Of a stretch of 16,842 nucleotides of DNA, positions 1-8,435 are shown piece by piece. A program made the position numbers and the translations under genes. How positions within the stretch are numbered: position 1 is the stretch's first letter; each line of letters begins with the position of its first letter. This DNA comes from JACCYQ01 sp036675565 (GTDB lineage Bacteria > Bacteroidota > Bacteroidia > Chitinophagales > Chitinophagaceae), in the NCBI GenBank assembly GCA_036675565.1, contig JAKFER010000090.1, positions 1-16,842 of the forward strand, read 5' to 3'. The notes below the pieces were generated by a model, which made no database searches, was not told the origin of the DNA, and saw only the letters and a program-made list of their open reading frames with translations.

Positions 1-391
1 CCGCCCAATTTCCTGCCAATGACGAATTGGTGTAAAAACTTCCAAAGTATTTTGTCATGCTGTTGGGCAGTACCAGTATAGCAGGCTGGATATAACCTGC
101 TTTAATAGCTGAATCCATCAGGTTTTTGAATCCAATCCATTCCATCATTTCTTTGTCTTGTACAGCAAAGCCATGTAAAAAATAAATGACCGGGTATCGA
201 TTTTTTGATTTGTCATAACCGGGTGGCAGATAAATAGAAAGACCCCTGTTGGCATCTTCCCCGCCTTTATTGTTTTCAATAGAAGGGGCAAGGAATTTTT
301 TATATTCTACTTTGCTTGTGTCCTGGCTAAAACAGTAGCAGGAAATAAAAAATGTAAGCAGAAAAATGATTTGTTTTTTTATATTAAACAT
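1..391 (-). CDS. Exported esterase (PF00756-type alpha/beta hydrolase), 3' part missing
   Basis: The reading frame opens at an ATG at 389-391 and runs off the left edge, giving the first 130 residues. It begins with a hydrophobic leader (MFNIKKQIIFLLTFF...CFSQ); the Cys at about residue 18 follows F-I-S, a poor lipobox, so a lipoprotein is possible but unproven. Next come I-Y-L-P-P-G-Y-D, Y-P-V-I-Y-F-L-H-G-F and a V-L-P-N-S segment, in the order expected for the esterase D / enterochelin-esterase-like family: a beta strand, the HG oxyanion loop, then an insert ending T-N-S-S-L-A-G-N-W. The nucleophile G-x-S-x-G lies beyond the window, so catalysis cannot be confirmed. Family members hydrolyse carboxylic esters. 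It sits 63 bases after the PIG-L gene on the same strand and is probably the tenth gene of the cluster. Confidence 0.8.
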   Translation of the reverse strand, partial: MFNIKKQIIFLLTFFISCYCFSQDTSKVEYKKFLAPSIENNKGGEDANRGLSIYLPPGYDKSKNRYPVIYFLHGFAVQDKEMMEWIGFKNLMDSAIKAGYIQPAILVLPNSMTKYFGSFYTNSSLAGNWA

Positions 392-454
392 AATTTGATT
401 TTTACCAGTAACCGCTGCCGATTTAATTTTCTATTTTCAATAACTTAAAAAGTT

Positions 455-1237
455 TCAAAATCCCTCCTGCATGCCTTCTTTTATCACAAACCTTCTGAAA
501 TAGATTGTATGGTTTTTATCATTTAATTTCTTTTCACGGTCTTCTCTCAGTTCTTCAGGCGTAAATTGTGTAACATAGCATGGCATCATTTCCAAAGCTT
601 TAATCTCCTGTTCCTGTGTATAGGTGACCGTTATATTAAAATATGCTTCATTTACGTAACCCAGGTTAAACAGTTCTCCCTGTACTTTTGACCAGGCCAA
701 ATAATACAAAGGATATTTATCTACCCATCCTTCCCGCAACAGCAGTTCTGTTACCGCAGCACCTGTAACAATATGTTCGGCATGATGGGTATCACCATCG
801 GGTCCGAAGGTGATAATGAAATCAGGATCGATCGTTGCTATTTTTTCTTTCAGTAAAGCAAGCAGTTTTTTATGTTCCCCAAAATATTTACCTACACCAA
901 TCCTGGTATCTAAGCGATCAATGCCCAGGAAAATAGGCTCTTCTATTCCCATCACTTTACAGGCACATCTTGTTTCTTGTTTTCTCAGGTTACCCAAAGA
1001 ATCACCTGCAGGAATTTTTGTAACTCTCGTTCCATCGTTTCCATCGGTAGCAATAATGAGTTGTACTTTATAACCAAGCTGCGCATATTTCACCAAAACT
1101 TCTCCAATTGCAGATTCATCATCTGGATGCGGGAAAATGGCCAGTAAGGTTTTTTGTTTTTGCTGACACTTACTCATTTGGGGAACAAGTATTGCCGTAA
1201 AAAACAAAAAGAAAGCCGGAAGAAAAATCTTATGCAT
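455..1237 (-). CDS. Exported PIG-L/LmbE-family deacetylase
   Basis: A 260-residue protein with an N-terminal signal peptide (about residues 1-24) followed by a PIG-L domain. The zinc motif P-H-P-D-D-E is at 36-41 (H37 and D40 as ligands, D39 the likely catalytic base), and the second motif, G-D-T-H-H-A-E-H, is at 148-155, with H155 the likely third ligand. T-D-G-N-D-G-T at 64-70 fits the strand after the first motif. The usual Asp before the last His is Glu here (E154). The family removes N-acetyl groups from GlcNAc-type sugars or related amides (MshB, BshB, PIG-L). An exported copy would act on envelope or extracellular substrates, not in cytoplasmic thiol synthesis. It follows the DUF418 gene by 44 bases and precedes an esterase by 63. 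Family assignment is secure; substrate unknown. Confidence 0.9.
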   Translation of the reverse strand: MHKIFLPAFFLFFTAILVPQMSKCQQKQKTLLAIFPHPDDESAIGEVLVKYAQLGYKVQLIIATDGNDGTRVTKIPAGDSLGNLRKQETRCACKVMGIEEPIFLGIDRLDTRIGVGKYFGEHKKLLALLKEKIATIDPDFIITFGPDGDTHHAEHIVTGAAVTELLLREGWVDKYPLYYLAWSKVQGELFNLGYVNEAYFNITVTYTQEQEIKALEMMPCYVTQFTPEELREDREKKLNDKNHTIYFRRFVIKEGMQEGF

Positions 1238-1281
1238 ATTTAATGATTATTGCTGGTGATTTTATTGAAAATATGTATCGA

Positions 1282-2544
1282 TCAAATGGTCAAACTTGCA
1301 CGATCGGACTTAGAAATAATTGGCAATCTTTTTCCATAGGTCAGTTGACGCCACACCCACTCCAATGGACCAAATTGAAAATATTTGAACCACCAGTTAC
1401 TGTAAATAAGTTGAAGCATATACACAGCCAATGCAATAGACATTACATTAACCAATCCTATAGTGGCACCCCATCCAAGACCCATGCCATAGAAGATGAA
1501 AATCCCCAATACCGATTGCATAATATAGTTGGTCAGTGCCATTCTGCCAACCGGTGCAAAAACCAATAACTTTTTTTGCCAGGATGGTTTTATAAAAAGC
1601 AGGCAAATAGAAGTTATATAAAATAAACTTAAGGGTATAACACTCAATGCATAAAAAAGCGTATCCAGTAAACCCACCACATCAGGAATACGATATGGAT
1701 CATTTTGCAGGTAAGCATGCACGATAGTAGCTGGCAACCCGAGCAACAGGCTTCTATTTCTTACCTTTTTTAAAAAAGGCCTGTTTTCTTCAAGGTTTGC
1801 ATAAATCATTTTTCTTCCAACGTACAAGCCTAAAAGAAACATCGCAAAAACTTTTGGAAGCCTGTTGGTACCCAGTAACATATCCCAGCGAAAGAAGAAA
1901 CCACTTTTATTCCATTCCAATACATCACCAAAAGATTTATGCAGAACCAACCAATTTGTATAATTATTTTCGGTGATTCCACTGTTTTCTGAAATTGAAA
2001 AAGCCAGTTGTCTGAAAATTAATGCTAGGTCCCATCGACCACCTGAGATTACTCTTACCAGATCAAAAAATAAAGGAGAAAGAATCAATATGCCACTCAA
2101 AATAAGCATAGATCTGTCTTTCATATTTCGAAAAAGCGGTAGCAACAATCCTAATAATGCATACAATACAAGAATATCTCCGTCCCATAAAATCAAAGCA
2201 TGGGCAAGGCCGATCAATAATAAAATAATGATCCTCCGGTAAAAGACAGATAAACTATGCTTTCCGGATCTTTTAATTTTTTGCAGAATAATAGAAAAGC
2301 CTATTCCGAATAGCAATGAAAACAAAGAATAAAATTTTCCTTCAATAAAAGCTGCCTGGAAATATTTTAACGCTGTATCAATATTGGCTTTTGGCATGGC
2401 TGCCTGCGTTTGAGGCGCCTGAAAAACATACATCGCAAATACAGGATAATTAGCTATGCATATTCCCAGCAATGCAATACCCCGTAATACATCAAGGATT
2501 TCTGCCCTCTCCTTTTGAATTACGGGTGAAATATAATTATGCAT
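1282..2544 (-). CDS. DUF418 (YeiB-type) polytopic membrane protein, copy 2
   Basis: A 420-residue protein with many hydrophobic segments. The N-terminus carries the family signature R13-x4-D18-x2-R21-G-x-A-L-L-G, then a long loop and a second hydrophobic half. The C-terminal DUF418 region has G-R-M-A-L-T-N-Y at 333-340 and G-P-L-E-W at 392-396. The length is normal for YeiB-like proteins. The function is unknown; the L-D-x-L-R-G N-terminus resembles that of membrane acyltransferases (Acyl_transf_3/HGSNAT type), so acyl transfer across the inner membrane is an inference only. A clear paralogue lies at 9233-10516 in the same cluster, sharing the N-terminal register, the R-W-D loop, a G-I-T-E-N/E-N segment, the L-Y-V-G-R turn and the C-terminal motifs. 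The ATG at 2544 follows the serine hydrolase stop by 59 bases. Confidence 0.88.
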   Translation of the reverse strand: MHNYISPVIQKERAEILDVLRGIALLGICIANYPVFAMYVFQAPQTQAAMPKANIDTALKYFQAAFIEGKFYSLFSLLFGIGFSIILQKIKRSGKHSLSVFYRRIIILLLIGLAHALILWDGDILVLYALLGLLLPLFRNMKDRSMLILSGILILSPLFFDLVRVISGGRWDLALIFRQLAFSISENSGITENNYTNWLVLHKSFGDVLEWNKSGFFFRWDMLLGTNRLPKVFAMFLLGLYVGRKMIYANLEENRPFLKKVRNRSLLLGLPATIVHAYLQNDPYRIPDVVGLLDTLFYALSVIPLSLFYITSICLLFIKPSWQKKLLVFAPVGRMALTNYIMQSVLGIFIFYGMGLGWGATIGLVNVMSIALAVYMLQLIYSNWWFKYFQFGPLEWVWRQLTYGKRLPIISKSDRASLTI

Positions 2545-2603
2545 GATGTGGGTTTTGGTTTTAGTTCGAATCCTGTATAATTTAAGTTCTTTTTAAAATA
2601 ACG

Positions 2604-3983
2604 CTATTTGATTTTAACGGCTTCTATAACAGGTCCTTCACGTAGAATATTGAGGGCACTTACTTTTCCATTTGCATCTTTTACAAACTGCATTTTATAA
2701 TCCCTGTCTTTTCTAAAAAAAGTATCCTGGCTTTCGAGCAATAGCTGGTGCTTTTCCTGCCCGGCACCCTCCGCAAATAATTTACCATCGTTCATCACAA
2801 CTTGCAAAGTATCCCTTGTATTAAACTTATACTGCCCAGTATATTGTTTTAATACATTTTCCTCCACTTTAATTTCGACTGGTGGCTTCTCAATCATTCC
2901 ATGAAGAATATGACGAATTGATTTTATTTGGCCATTTGCAGCGCCGGCATTGGCCAGGAGTATAATTGTTTTATTGGTTTCAGGATATCTTTCAATCCAG
3001 GATGCATAGCCAGGCCATCCACCGGAATGGAAATAAGTTTTTCCAAATTCTTTGGAATCTTTTAGCAACCACCCGAAACCATATTCCGTGTTTTTGCCGT
3101 TGTTCAACAAGCCAGGCGAAAAAGCTTCTTCCATCATTTTTTTTGGTACTAATTTCTCAGTGTATAAAGCTTGCTCCCATTTCAACAAATCGGTTGTTGT
3201 GGAATTGGTAATACCATCTCCAAAAACCCCATCCAGGAAATACACCATCTTACCAACTTCAGCAGAACTATCGGCCATGATGTATCCCAGGCTATCATCT
3301 TTTACATACCCATATGCATAATTATCTATACTTCGATTTTCTAATCGCTTATGATATACCAGCGTTCGGTTCATACCCAATGGTTGGTAAATATGCTGCG
3401 CCATAAAATCTTTAAAAGATTGCCCGGAAACTTTTTCAATTATACTTCCCAGCAAAGCGTAACCGGTATTACTGTATTCCCATTTTTCACCGGGTGCAAA
3501 CAGAATGACCGGTTTTCTGTCAGCAAGCAATGCAATCATGTCTTTATTAGTCATGATTTTTGTACTGTCCCAGTATGTAAAAGCCAGGTCCATATAATCC
3601 GGTAACCCTGAAGTATGATGCAGTAAATGCCTGATCGTAATATTATGATAAGGCAGTTCCGGAAAGAAATACCGGAGGCTATCCTCATAATTTAATTTGC
3701 CATTCTTTTTCAAAATCATGATGCCCATGGCTGTAAACTGTTTGCCCACCGATCCCAACTCAAATATGGATTCGCTGTTCAGTGCTTGGCCTTTTTCCCT
3801 GAATGCAAGTCCATAACTTTTTTGAAAAATAGGTTTTCCGTTTTCTGCAATGAGGACATTTCCAGAGAACTTATCTTCTTTATGAAGGTTGGTAAAAAGG
3901 CTATCGAATGTTGCCGCACGGCCCTGTGCCTGCAATTTGGATACAGTCCAAAACAATAAAATGGAAATAAATAAGAATCGCAT
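2604..3983 (-). CDS. Exported serine hydrolase, beta-lactamase class C family
   Basis: A 459-residue protein with a signal peptide (about 1-19, ending L-Q-A-Q). The penicillin-binding-protein/class C fold is complete: nucleophile motif S78-V-G-K81, Y170-S-N172 as the second motif and H319-S-G-G as the third, which replaces K-T-G as in many esterase-like members. H-T-S-G-L-P-D-Y at 123-130 is the usual family loop. Residues from about 370 onward form a small extra C-terminal domain (Q-Y-T-G-Q-Y-K, with D-G-K-L-F-A-E), resembling the DUF3471-type tails of these enzymes. Family roles include peptidase, esterase and amidase reactions; true beta-lactamase activity is less likely. It lies 48 bases after the cupin gene and shares its fold with the N-terminal half of the fusion protein at 6193-8397. 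Confidence 0.9.
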   Translation of the reverse strand: MRFLFISILLFWTVSKLQAQGRAATFDSLFTNLHKEDKFSGNVLIAENGKPIFQKSYGLAFREKGQALNSESIFELGSVGKQFTAMGIMILKKNGKLNYEDSLRYFFPELPYHNITIRHLLHHTSGLPDYMDLAFTYWDSTKIMTNKDMIALLADRKPVILFAPGEKWEYSNTGYALLGSIIEKVSGQSFKDFMAQHIYQPLGMNRTLVYHKRLENRSIDNYAYGYVKDDSLGYIMADSSAEVGKMVYFLDGVFGDGITNSTTTDLLKWEQALYTEKLVPKKMMEEAFSPGLLNNGKNTEYGFGWLLKDSKEFGKTYFHSGGWPGYASWIERYPETNKTIILLANAGAANGQIKSIRHILHGMIEKPPVEIKVEENVLKQYTGQYKFNTRDTLQVVMNDGKLFAEGAGQEKHQLLLESQDTFFRKDRDYKMQFVKDANGKVSALNILREGPVIEAVKIK

Positions 3984-4031
3984 ATTTTGTAGTTTACATT
4001 TTCAGCAGATAAGCTCTTTTTTGAAAAATTT

Positions 4032-4580
4032 TTATTTATAAACTATACCCCATTTTTTATTCAGCCTTTCATATTCACCTGGCGTTTTGGGTTGCCAGGG
4101 TGTACCCACCGGGGAACCAAACTCTCTGAAATACCCTTCGAAGCCTGCAGGTGAATAACTAAAAACCATAATGAGTTTTTCTTTGCCAACATTACGCATG
4201 GCATGCCATACATTTTTAGGAACAAAAGCTACGCTTCCTTGTTTCACATGCACTTCTTTATCGCCAATAGTTAAAATGCCTTCACCCGTATGCAGAAATA
4301 TTAATTCATCTTCATTCAAATGTTTATGAACAGGAATGCCTTCGTCGGGTTCAATTTCTTCGGAACAAAAACTCATTGATGTATTACCCTGTATGTCTTT
4401 GGCTATTTTTAGTGTAAGTGGGGAATTTCTCATGCCCATCCAATAAGTTTCACCTTCATCTGAATGCATAATCACAGGTTGACTATCACCGCTGCCATTT
4501 ACTACCTGTTCAAAAGGTAGCAGTATGCCAAAGCCGGCGCTTGCGCAGGTATTTAAAAATTGTTTACGTGATTGAGTCAT
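4032..4580 (-). CDS. Single-domain cupin with Tat-like leader
   Basis: I start this gene at the ATG at 4580 (182 residues). A longer frame from 4628 would overlap the upstream stop by 17 bases and put 16 extra residues before the leader. From 4580 the protein begins M-T-Q-S-R-K-Q-F-L, a twin-arginine-like motif with RK instead of RR, then a short Ala/Gly-rich hydrophobic stretch. The cupin metal site is intact: H85-x-H87-x4-E92 in motif 1 and G115-x5-P121-x4-H126-x3-N130 in motif 2. Such proteins bind Fe, Mn or Zn and may be dioxygenases, isomerases or sugar/acid binders; nothing narrows this one down. It lies between two hydrolase genes (31 and 48 base gaps), so it probably belongs to the same exported pathway. 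Confidence 0.82.
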   Translation of the reverse strand: MTQSRKQFLNTCASAGFGILLPFEQVVNGSGDSQPVIMHSDEGETYWMGMRNSPLTLKIAKDIQGNTSMSFCSEEIEPDEGIPVHKHLNEDELIFLHTGEGILTIGDKEVHVKQGSVAFVPKNVWHAMRNVGKEKLIMVFSYSPAGFEGYFREFGSPVGTPWQPKTPGEYERLNKKWGIVYK

Positions 4581-4611
4581 GGTGTAAAAATTAAATTGAA
4601 ACAAAACTTTA

Positions 4612-6111
4612 TTATTTATAATCTGCAATAACTTTTTCTATATCCTTCAATACAAAATCAATTTCACCTTTTATCTCCGCTATACAAGCAGGCGGATTTA
4701 TTTTTTGTGGTTTGCTTAAAAAATCATCTACCATTGTATAAACACAGGGATTAAAATGCATTACTGCATGTGAAGCCTGTGGAATAACCAGATGTGTGGA
4801 TTGGGTAAGCGAAGCTTTTGCAATGGCACCAAATAATGGAGGTGTTGCCGGATCAAAACCTCCTGATAAAATCAAAGCAGGTATATCGCTTTTTACAGCC
4901 TCAAAAATTGCAGGATCGGGTTGTTCTGGTCTGAATGCATCGCACAAAGCGATATTGAAGCCCATGTTAAACGATTTTAATTCAGGATAAGTTTTTGCCA
5001 GCGAATCCTGTAATGCCTTTGGATCTTTGATCCTGTTTTCATAACAAAGAACAGCCCATTGCTGTGCTGCATGGAAACTTCCAAACGATTCGTTAGAATT
5101 AATTAGTTTCCATTTTGGCAGCACTGCATAATTTCCTTTTGCAACTTCCTGAACAAGCAATGGCACCATGCGCACCATTTTTGATTTAACCAATGCATTA
5201 TAAACCGACCAGGCAAACTGATCGCCATAATAATTGATACCATCAATTTTCAACGGTTGTTTATTCAAGCTGTCAATGGCTTTTGCAAAATCTTTTCTAA
5301 ACGAAGGGAATTGGCCGGCGGTGACTGGATTTTCCAGTAATTTTTTTTGCAGGTACTTAAATGCAGTATTAACAGGACGAACAAAATCAAGCCAGGGAAC
5401 ATTAGGCGGAAACGGTGAATCCAGCACCAGGCTTTGTATTGCTGCAGGAAAATTTTTTACATAGCTTAAACCAATAAACGTTCCATAGGAAACACCGTAA
5501 ACATTCCAGGTGTCAATTTTAAGGGCTTTCCTGATTTCATCCGCATCAGCTGCCATTTGCATTGAGGTGAATGAACCTAAACTAATGCCTGTAGCGGGCA
5601 AAGCATTTCTGCATTTCAAATATTCCTGTACTTCTCTTTCGATCCATTGTTCGTAGGTTGGATTTGATCTTCCGAATTGCATCAACGTATCGAGCTCATT
5701 TTTGCAAAGTGCGGGTTCAGAAAAGCCTGTACCGCGGTAATCAAAGAAAATGATATTCCTGTTTTGCCGCAAATGTTGCCATGCAGGGGCATTCAAATAT
5801 TTAGGAAGATTGCCGAGAGTTGATATTCCCGGTCCGCCATGAAGATATAGCAATGGAATATTACCGGGCTGATGATCAGATTTAACAACGGCAACCGCCA
5901 TACGAAAAACGGAATCACCAGGATTTAAGATATCTCGTTGCACGGGAATTAAATAACATTCCACACGGTTTGAATCAGCCCATTTATCATCAAGTCCGAT
6001 TTTTAAGCAGGGACAGGAAAAATCTTTTCCTTTGGGAATTTCAGCACCATTACTAAACAGAAATAAGATAGAACAAACAACCAGGTTAAACACCTTTTTT
6101 AAAAATGACAT
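4612..6111 (-). CDS. Exported alpha/beta hydrolase, prolyl/tripeptidyl aminopeptidase-like (TAP-like C-terminus)
   Basis: I prefer the ATG at 6111 (499 residues) over 6159, because it places a clean signal peptide at the N-terminus (M-S-F-L-K-K then a hydrophobic core to about residue 22); the 16 residues upstream are polar and unconserved in character. The core is a classic alpha/beta hydrolase: H91-G-G-P-G as oxyanion loop, D-Y-R-G-T-G-F-S at 124-131, nucleophile elbow G-V-S208-Y-G-T, acid D420 in G-G-F-D-P-A-T-P-P and catalytic H448 in S-H-A-V-M-H. The HGGPG loop and the F-D-P-x-T-P-P tail match the proline iminopeptidase / SlpD-type TAP family, which release N-terminal residues or tripeptides. 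A Cys pair (C33, C35) lies just after the leader. It sits 81 bases downstream of the fusion gene and 31 before the cupin start. Confidence 0.88.
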   Translation of the reverse strand: MSFLKKVFNLVVCSILFLFSNGAEIPKGKDFSCPCLKIGLDDKWADSNRVECYLIPVQRDILNPGDSVFRMAVAVVKSDHQPGNIPLLYLHGGPGISTLGNLPKYLNAPAWQHLRQNRNIIFFDYRGTGFSEPALCKNELDTLMQFGRSNPTYEQWIEREVQEYLKCRNALPATGISLGSFTSMQMAADADEIRKALKIDTWNVYGVSYGTFIGLSYVKNFPAAIQSLVLDSPFPPNVPWLDFVRPVNTAFKYLQKKLLENPVTAGQFPSFRKDFAKAIDSLNKQPLKIDGINYYGDQFAWSVYNALVKSKMVRMVPLLVQEVAKGNYAVLPKWKLINSNESFGSFHAAQQWAVLCYENRIKDPKALQDSLAKTYPELKSFNMGFNIALCDAFRPEQPDPAIFEAVKSDIPALILSGGFDPATPPLFGAIAKASLTQSTHLVIPQASHAVMHFNPCVYTMVDDFLSKPQKINPPACIAEIKGEIDFVLKDIEKVIADYK

Positions 6112-6192
6112 TTCACAATTCCGGACTTGTGAATGTAAATATGAAGGCGAGCAATACATGATACGTTTGTTTGATTGGAATAATTATTTTTT

Positions 6193-8397
6193 TTAATCCT
6201 TTGCCAATTTTCTAATGGCATTGATCACAGTTTCCGGTTTTTCATACTGGATAGCATGCCCTGCATCAACAATCTGATAATGCATATTAGGTCTTGTTTT
6301 TGCCCACTTTACCAATTCATCGATCCATATTTGTTTGGATGGCCTTTCTGTATCTTTCCAGCCTTTGAAACTACCAGCGATTAGCAGCTCAATTTTCCCT
6401 TTGTATTTTTCATCAGATAAATTTGCTTGTTGCATGGATGACAGCATAGCAGTAAACTCATCTTCTGATGCTTTGTTAACCGGTAGTTGATCTTCAAAAC
6501 TTTTTGTATAATCATCGGGCTGTTGAATAGACATTTGCAGGTAGGTTTCACTCTGTGCGGGGTCAATCAACAACACACCCTTTGTTGACGCAGGATATTT
6601 GGCAGCAAATGCACGAGCAAAAAAACCTCCCCAGCTCCAGCCACCCACAATGTATGGACCTTTTATACCTGCTTTGGTAAGGGCTTCATAAAGTTCAGAG
6701 GCAACCCTGTCGGCTGTACGTGGATAGGCACATGACTGCGATGATAAATAACCAGGACGATCATAAGTAATCACAGTCATAGTTTTTGAAAGTTCGGGTA
6801 CAATGCTGTTCCAGCTGCGATGATCACTATTCCCTCCCGCTTCTAAAACAACCACCGGCTCTTTGGTGCCTGTTTTATATAATACCATTTCATGTCCATC
6901 TACCATTACTTTTAAAGTATCGGGCTTTGCTTGCATTCCACTGATCATGGCCTTTGCAAAATTTGCATTATTATTTGCGGAATCAAGTTCAAGTGACTTT
7001 TTATAATTTTCAATGGCCAGCGGAAAATTGCCTGCATGCATCAGTGCTTCCGCATAACTGTCATACACATTCGAAGAATTGGGAAACTGCAATACATTTA
7101 TTTCAAACATTTTTAAAGCATCATCCACATTTTTTTTATCGTTCAATAATTGATATCCCCAGGTATTTATCTGCCTTTCGGCACCCCGAAAATCAAATTT
7201 TTCTTTTTCCTCCTTACCCAGAGAACGATAATACTGAAAGGCTACATCCACTGAACCCGTACTGACCTTTTTTCTTAATGCAGAAACAAATGATGGTTTT
7301 AGTTTTTCACCAGGTAATTCATACAAAATATTGATGACTCCCTGTATTAACCTGCTAGTGGCACCACCCGTGTTGTCCAGTATGGCTATGAAATTTTGCT
7401 CATTTGGAAAACGGGCTAATTCAGATAAAAATCCATTGATACCCCCGTTATGCCAAATCATTTCTATTTTTTTTGTGGTATCCTTTGAAGGAAAATTCCG
7501 CACAAACCAACCATAGGCAGCAGCATCACCTCCGGCATCGACGTAACCTGAAAGCATGATTTTCTTTAATGAATCTGGCAATAGTTTTTCTGTATACAAT
7601 GCTTTATTCCAAAGAAAAAGATCTTCAACGGTGGAGTAAAGTGAACCGGCTGCATATGGCAGTCCCATGTCCAGGTATTCAGCATTGGCATAACCATCCA
7701 ACTTTGATTCATAACCTGATGCCCGGTTGGGAATAATTTTTTGAGAAAAATCATAGCCTGTATTTTTCATTCCCACAACATTCAATATGCGTTCCTCTAA
7801 AACATCGTTGTATGATTTTTTTGTAACTGCTTCAATAATGGCTCCCAGTATAAAATAGCCGCTGTTGCTATAATTGAAACGGGAGCCGGGTTTAAATTCC
7901 AGGTCCCCGCTGCAGTACAAGCGTATAAAATCGGATACGGAAAAATGAAGCTTACTATCGTTCCTGAAAAATTTATCGTTATCGGTATAGTTAGGTAAAC
8001 CCGAAGAATGTGTAAGCAAATGGTGAACAGTTATGCTATCGCCGGTTTCCTTTCTGTAATTGGTGAGGTAGGTAGTGATTGGTTTATGTAAATCAATTTT
8101 TCCTTCATTCACCAATTGCATAATGAGCATGGAGGTAAATTGTTTGGTGATAGAACCCACCCGGAATTTTGTTTGTGTGGTATTAGGTACATTCCATTCC
8201 ATATTGGCCATACCTGCGGCCTTTTTATAAATTACATTCCCTTTTTCAGCAACGAGTATGCTGCCATTAAAAAGTTGTTGATCGGAATAGAAATTTACCA
8301 GCGCTTCTATCTTTTCAGGAATGGATTGAGCAGAAGCAATATGGAAACAATGAAAGAAAACAATGGAAATTATCAAATTGATTGTATTTTTTCTCAT
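6193..8397 (-). CDS. Exported three-part protein: class-C serine hydrolase + TPR linker + alpha/beta hydrolase
   Basis: A 734-residue protein with a signal peptide (1-23, I-A-S-A-Q). Residues about 25-370 form a beta-lactamase/PBP-type domain with S82-I-T-K85, Y176-S-N178 and H316-N-G-G all intact. Residues about 405-490 contain helical repeats; the clearest TPR is at 442-475 (Y-x2-Y-A-E-A-L at 445-452, then A-I-x2-Y-K-K-S-L-E-L). Residues about 494-734 form an alpha/beta hydrolase: an E-A-G-G oxyanion region at 519-522, Y-D-R-P-G-Y at 545-550, nucleophile G-W-S588-W-G-G and H714 in D-A-G-H. D612 (L-I-D) or a later acid could complete the triad. No frameshift is involved, as the frame runs uninterrupted through both linkers. 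Both enzyme halves keep their nucleophiles, so both may be active. It is preceded by a membrane-protein gene 38 bases away. Confidence 0.9.
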   Translation of the reverse strand: MRKNTINLIISIVFFHCFHIASAQSIPEKIEALVNFYSDQQLFNGSILVAEKGNVIYKKAAGMANMEWNVPNTTQTKFRVGSITKQFTSMLIMQLVNEGKIDLHKPITTYLTNYRKETGDSITVHHLLTHSSGLPNYTDNDKFFRNDSKLHFSVSDFIRLYCSGDLEFKPGSRFNYSNSGYFILGAIIEAVTKKSYNDVLEERILNVVGMKNTGYDFSQKIIPNRASGYESKLDGYANAEYLDMGLPYAAGSLYSTVEDLFLWNKALYTEKLLPDSLKKIMLSGYVDAGGDAAAYGWFVRNFPSKDTTKKIEMIWHNGGINGFLSELARFPNEQNFIAILDNTGGATSRLIQGVINILYELPGEKLKPSFVSALRKKVSTGSVDVAFQYYRSLGKEEKEKFDFRGAERQINTWGYQLLNDKKNVDDALKMFEINVLQFPNSSNVYDSYAEALMHAGNFPLAIENYKKSLELDSANNNANFAKAMISGMQAKPDTLKVMVDGHEMVLYKTGTKEPVVVLEAGGNSDHRSWNSIVPELSKTMTVITYDRPGYLSSQSCAYPRTADRVASELYEALTKAGIKGPYIVGGWSWGGFFARAFAAKYPASTKGVLLIDPAQSETYLQMSIQQPDDYTKSFEDQLPVNKASEDEFTAMLSSMQQANLSDEKYKGKIELLIAGSFKGWKDTERPSKQIWIDELVKWAKTRPNMHYQIVDAGHAIQYEKPETVINAIRKLAKD

Positions 8398-8435
8398 GTA
8401 ATGCTATTTAGTTTTGTTTTGGAATTTAATTCATA

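Noticed and set aside
3052..3605. Overlapping plus-strand open frames inside the class-C hydrolase gene
   Set aside because: They are antisense to the Y-S-N and H-S-G-G motif regions of a complete enzyme and have no recognisable features.
2604..3983. Class-C serine hydrolase as an antibiotic-resistance beta-lactamase
   Set aside because: The third motif is H-S-G-G, not K-T-G, and a DUF3471-like tail is present; this fits esterase/peptidase relatives better.
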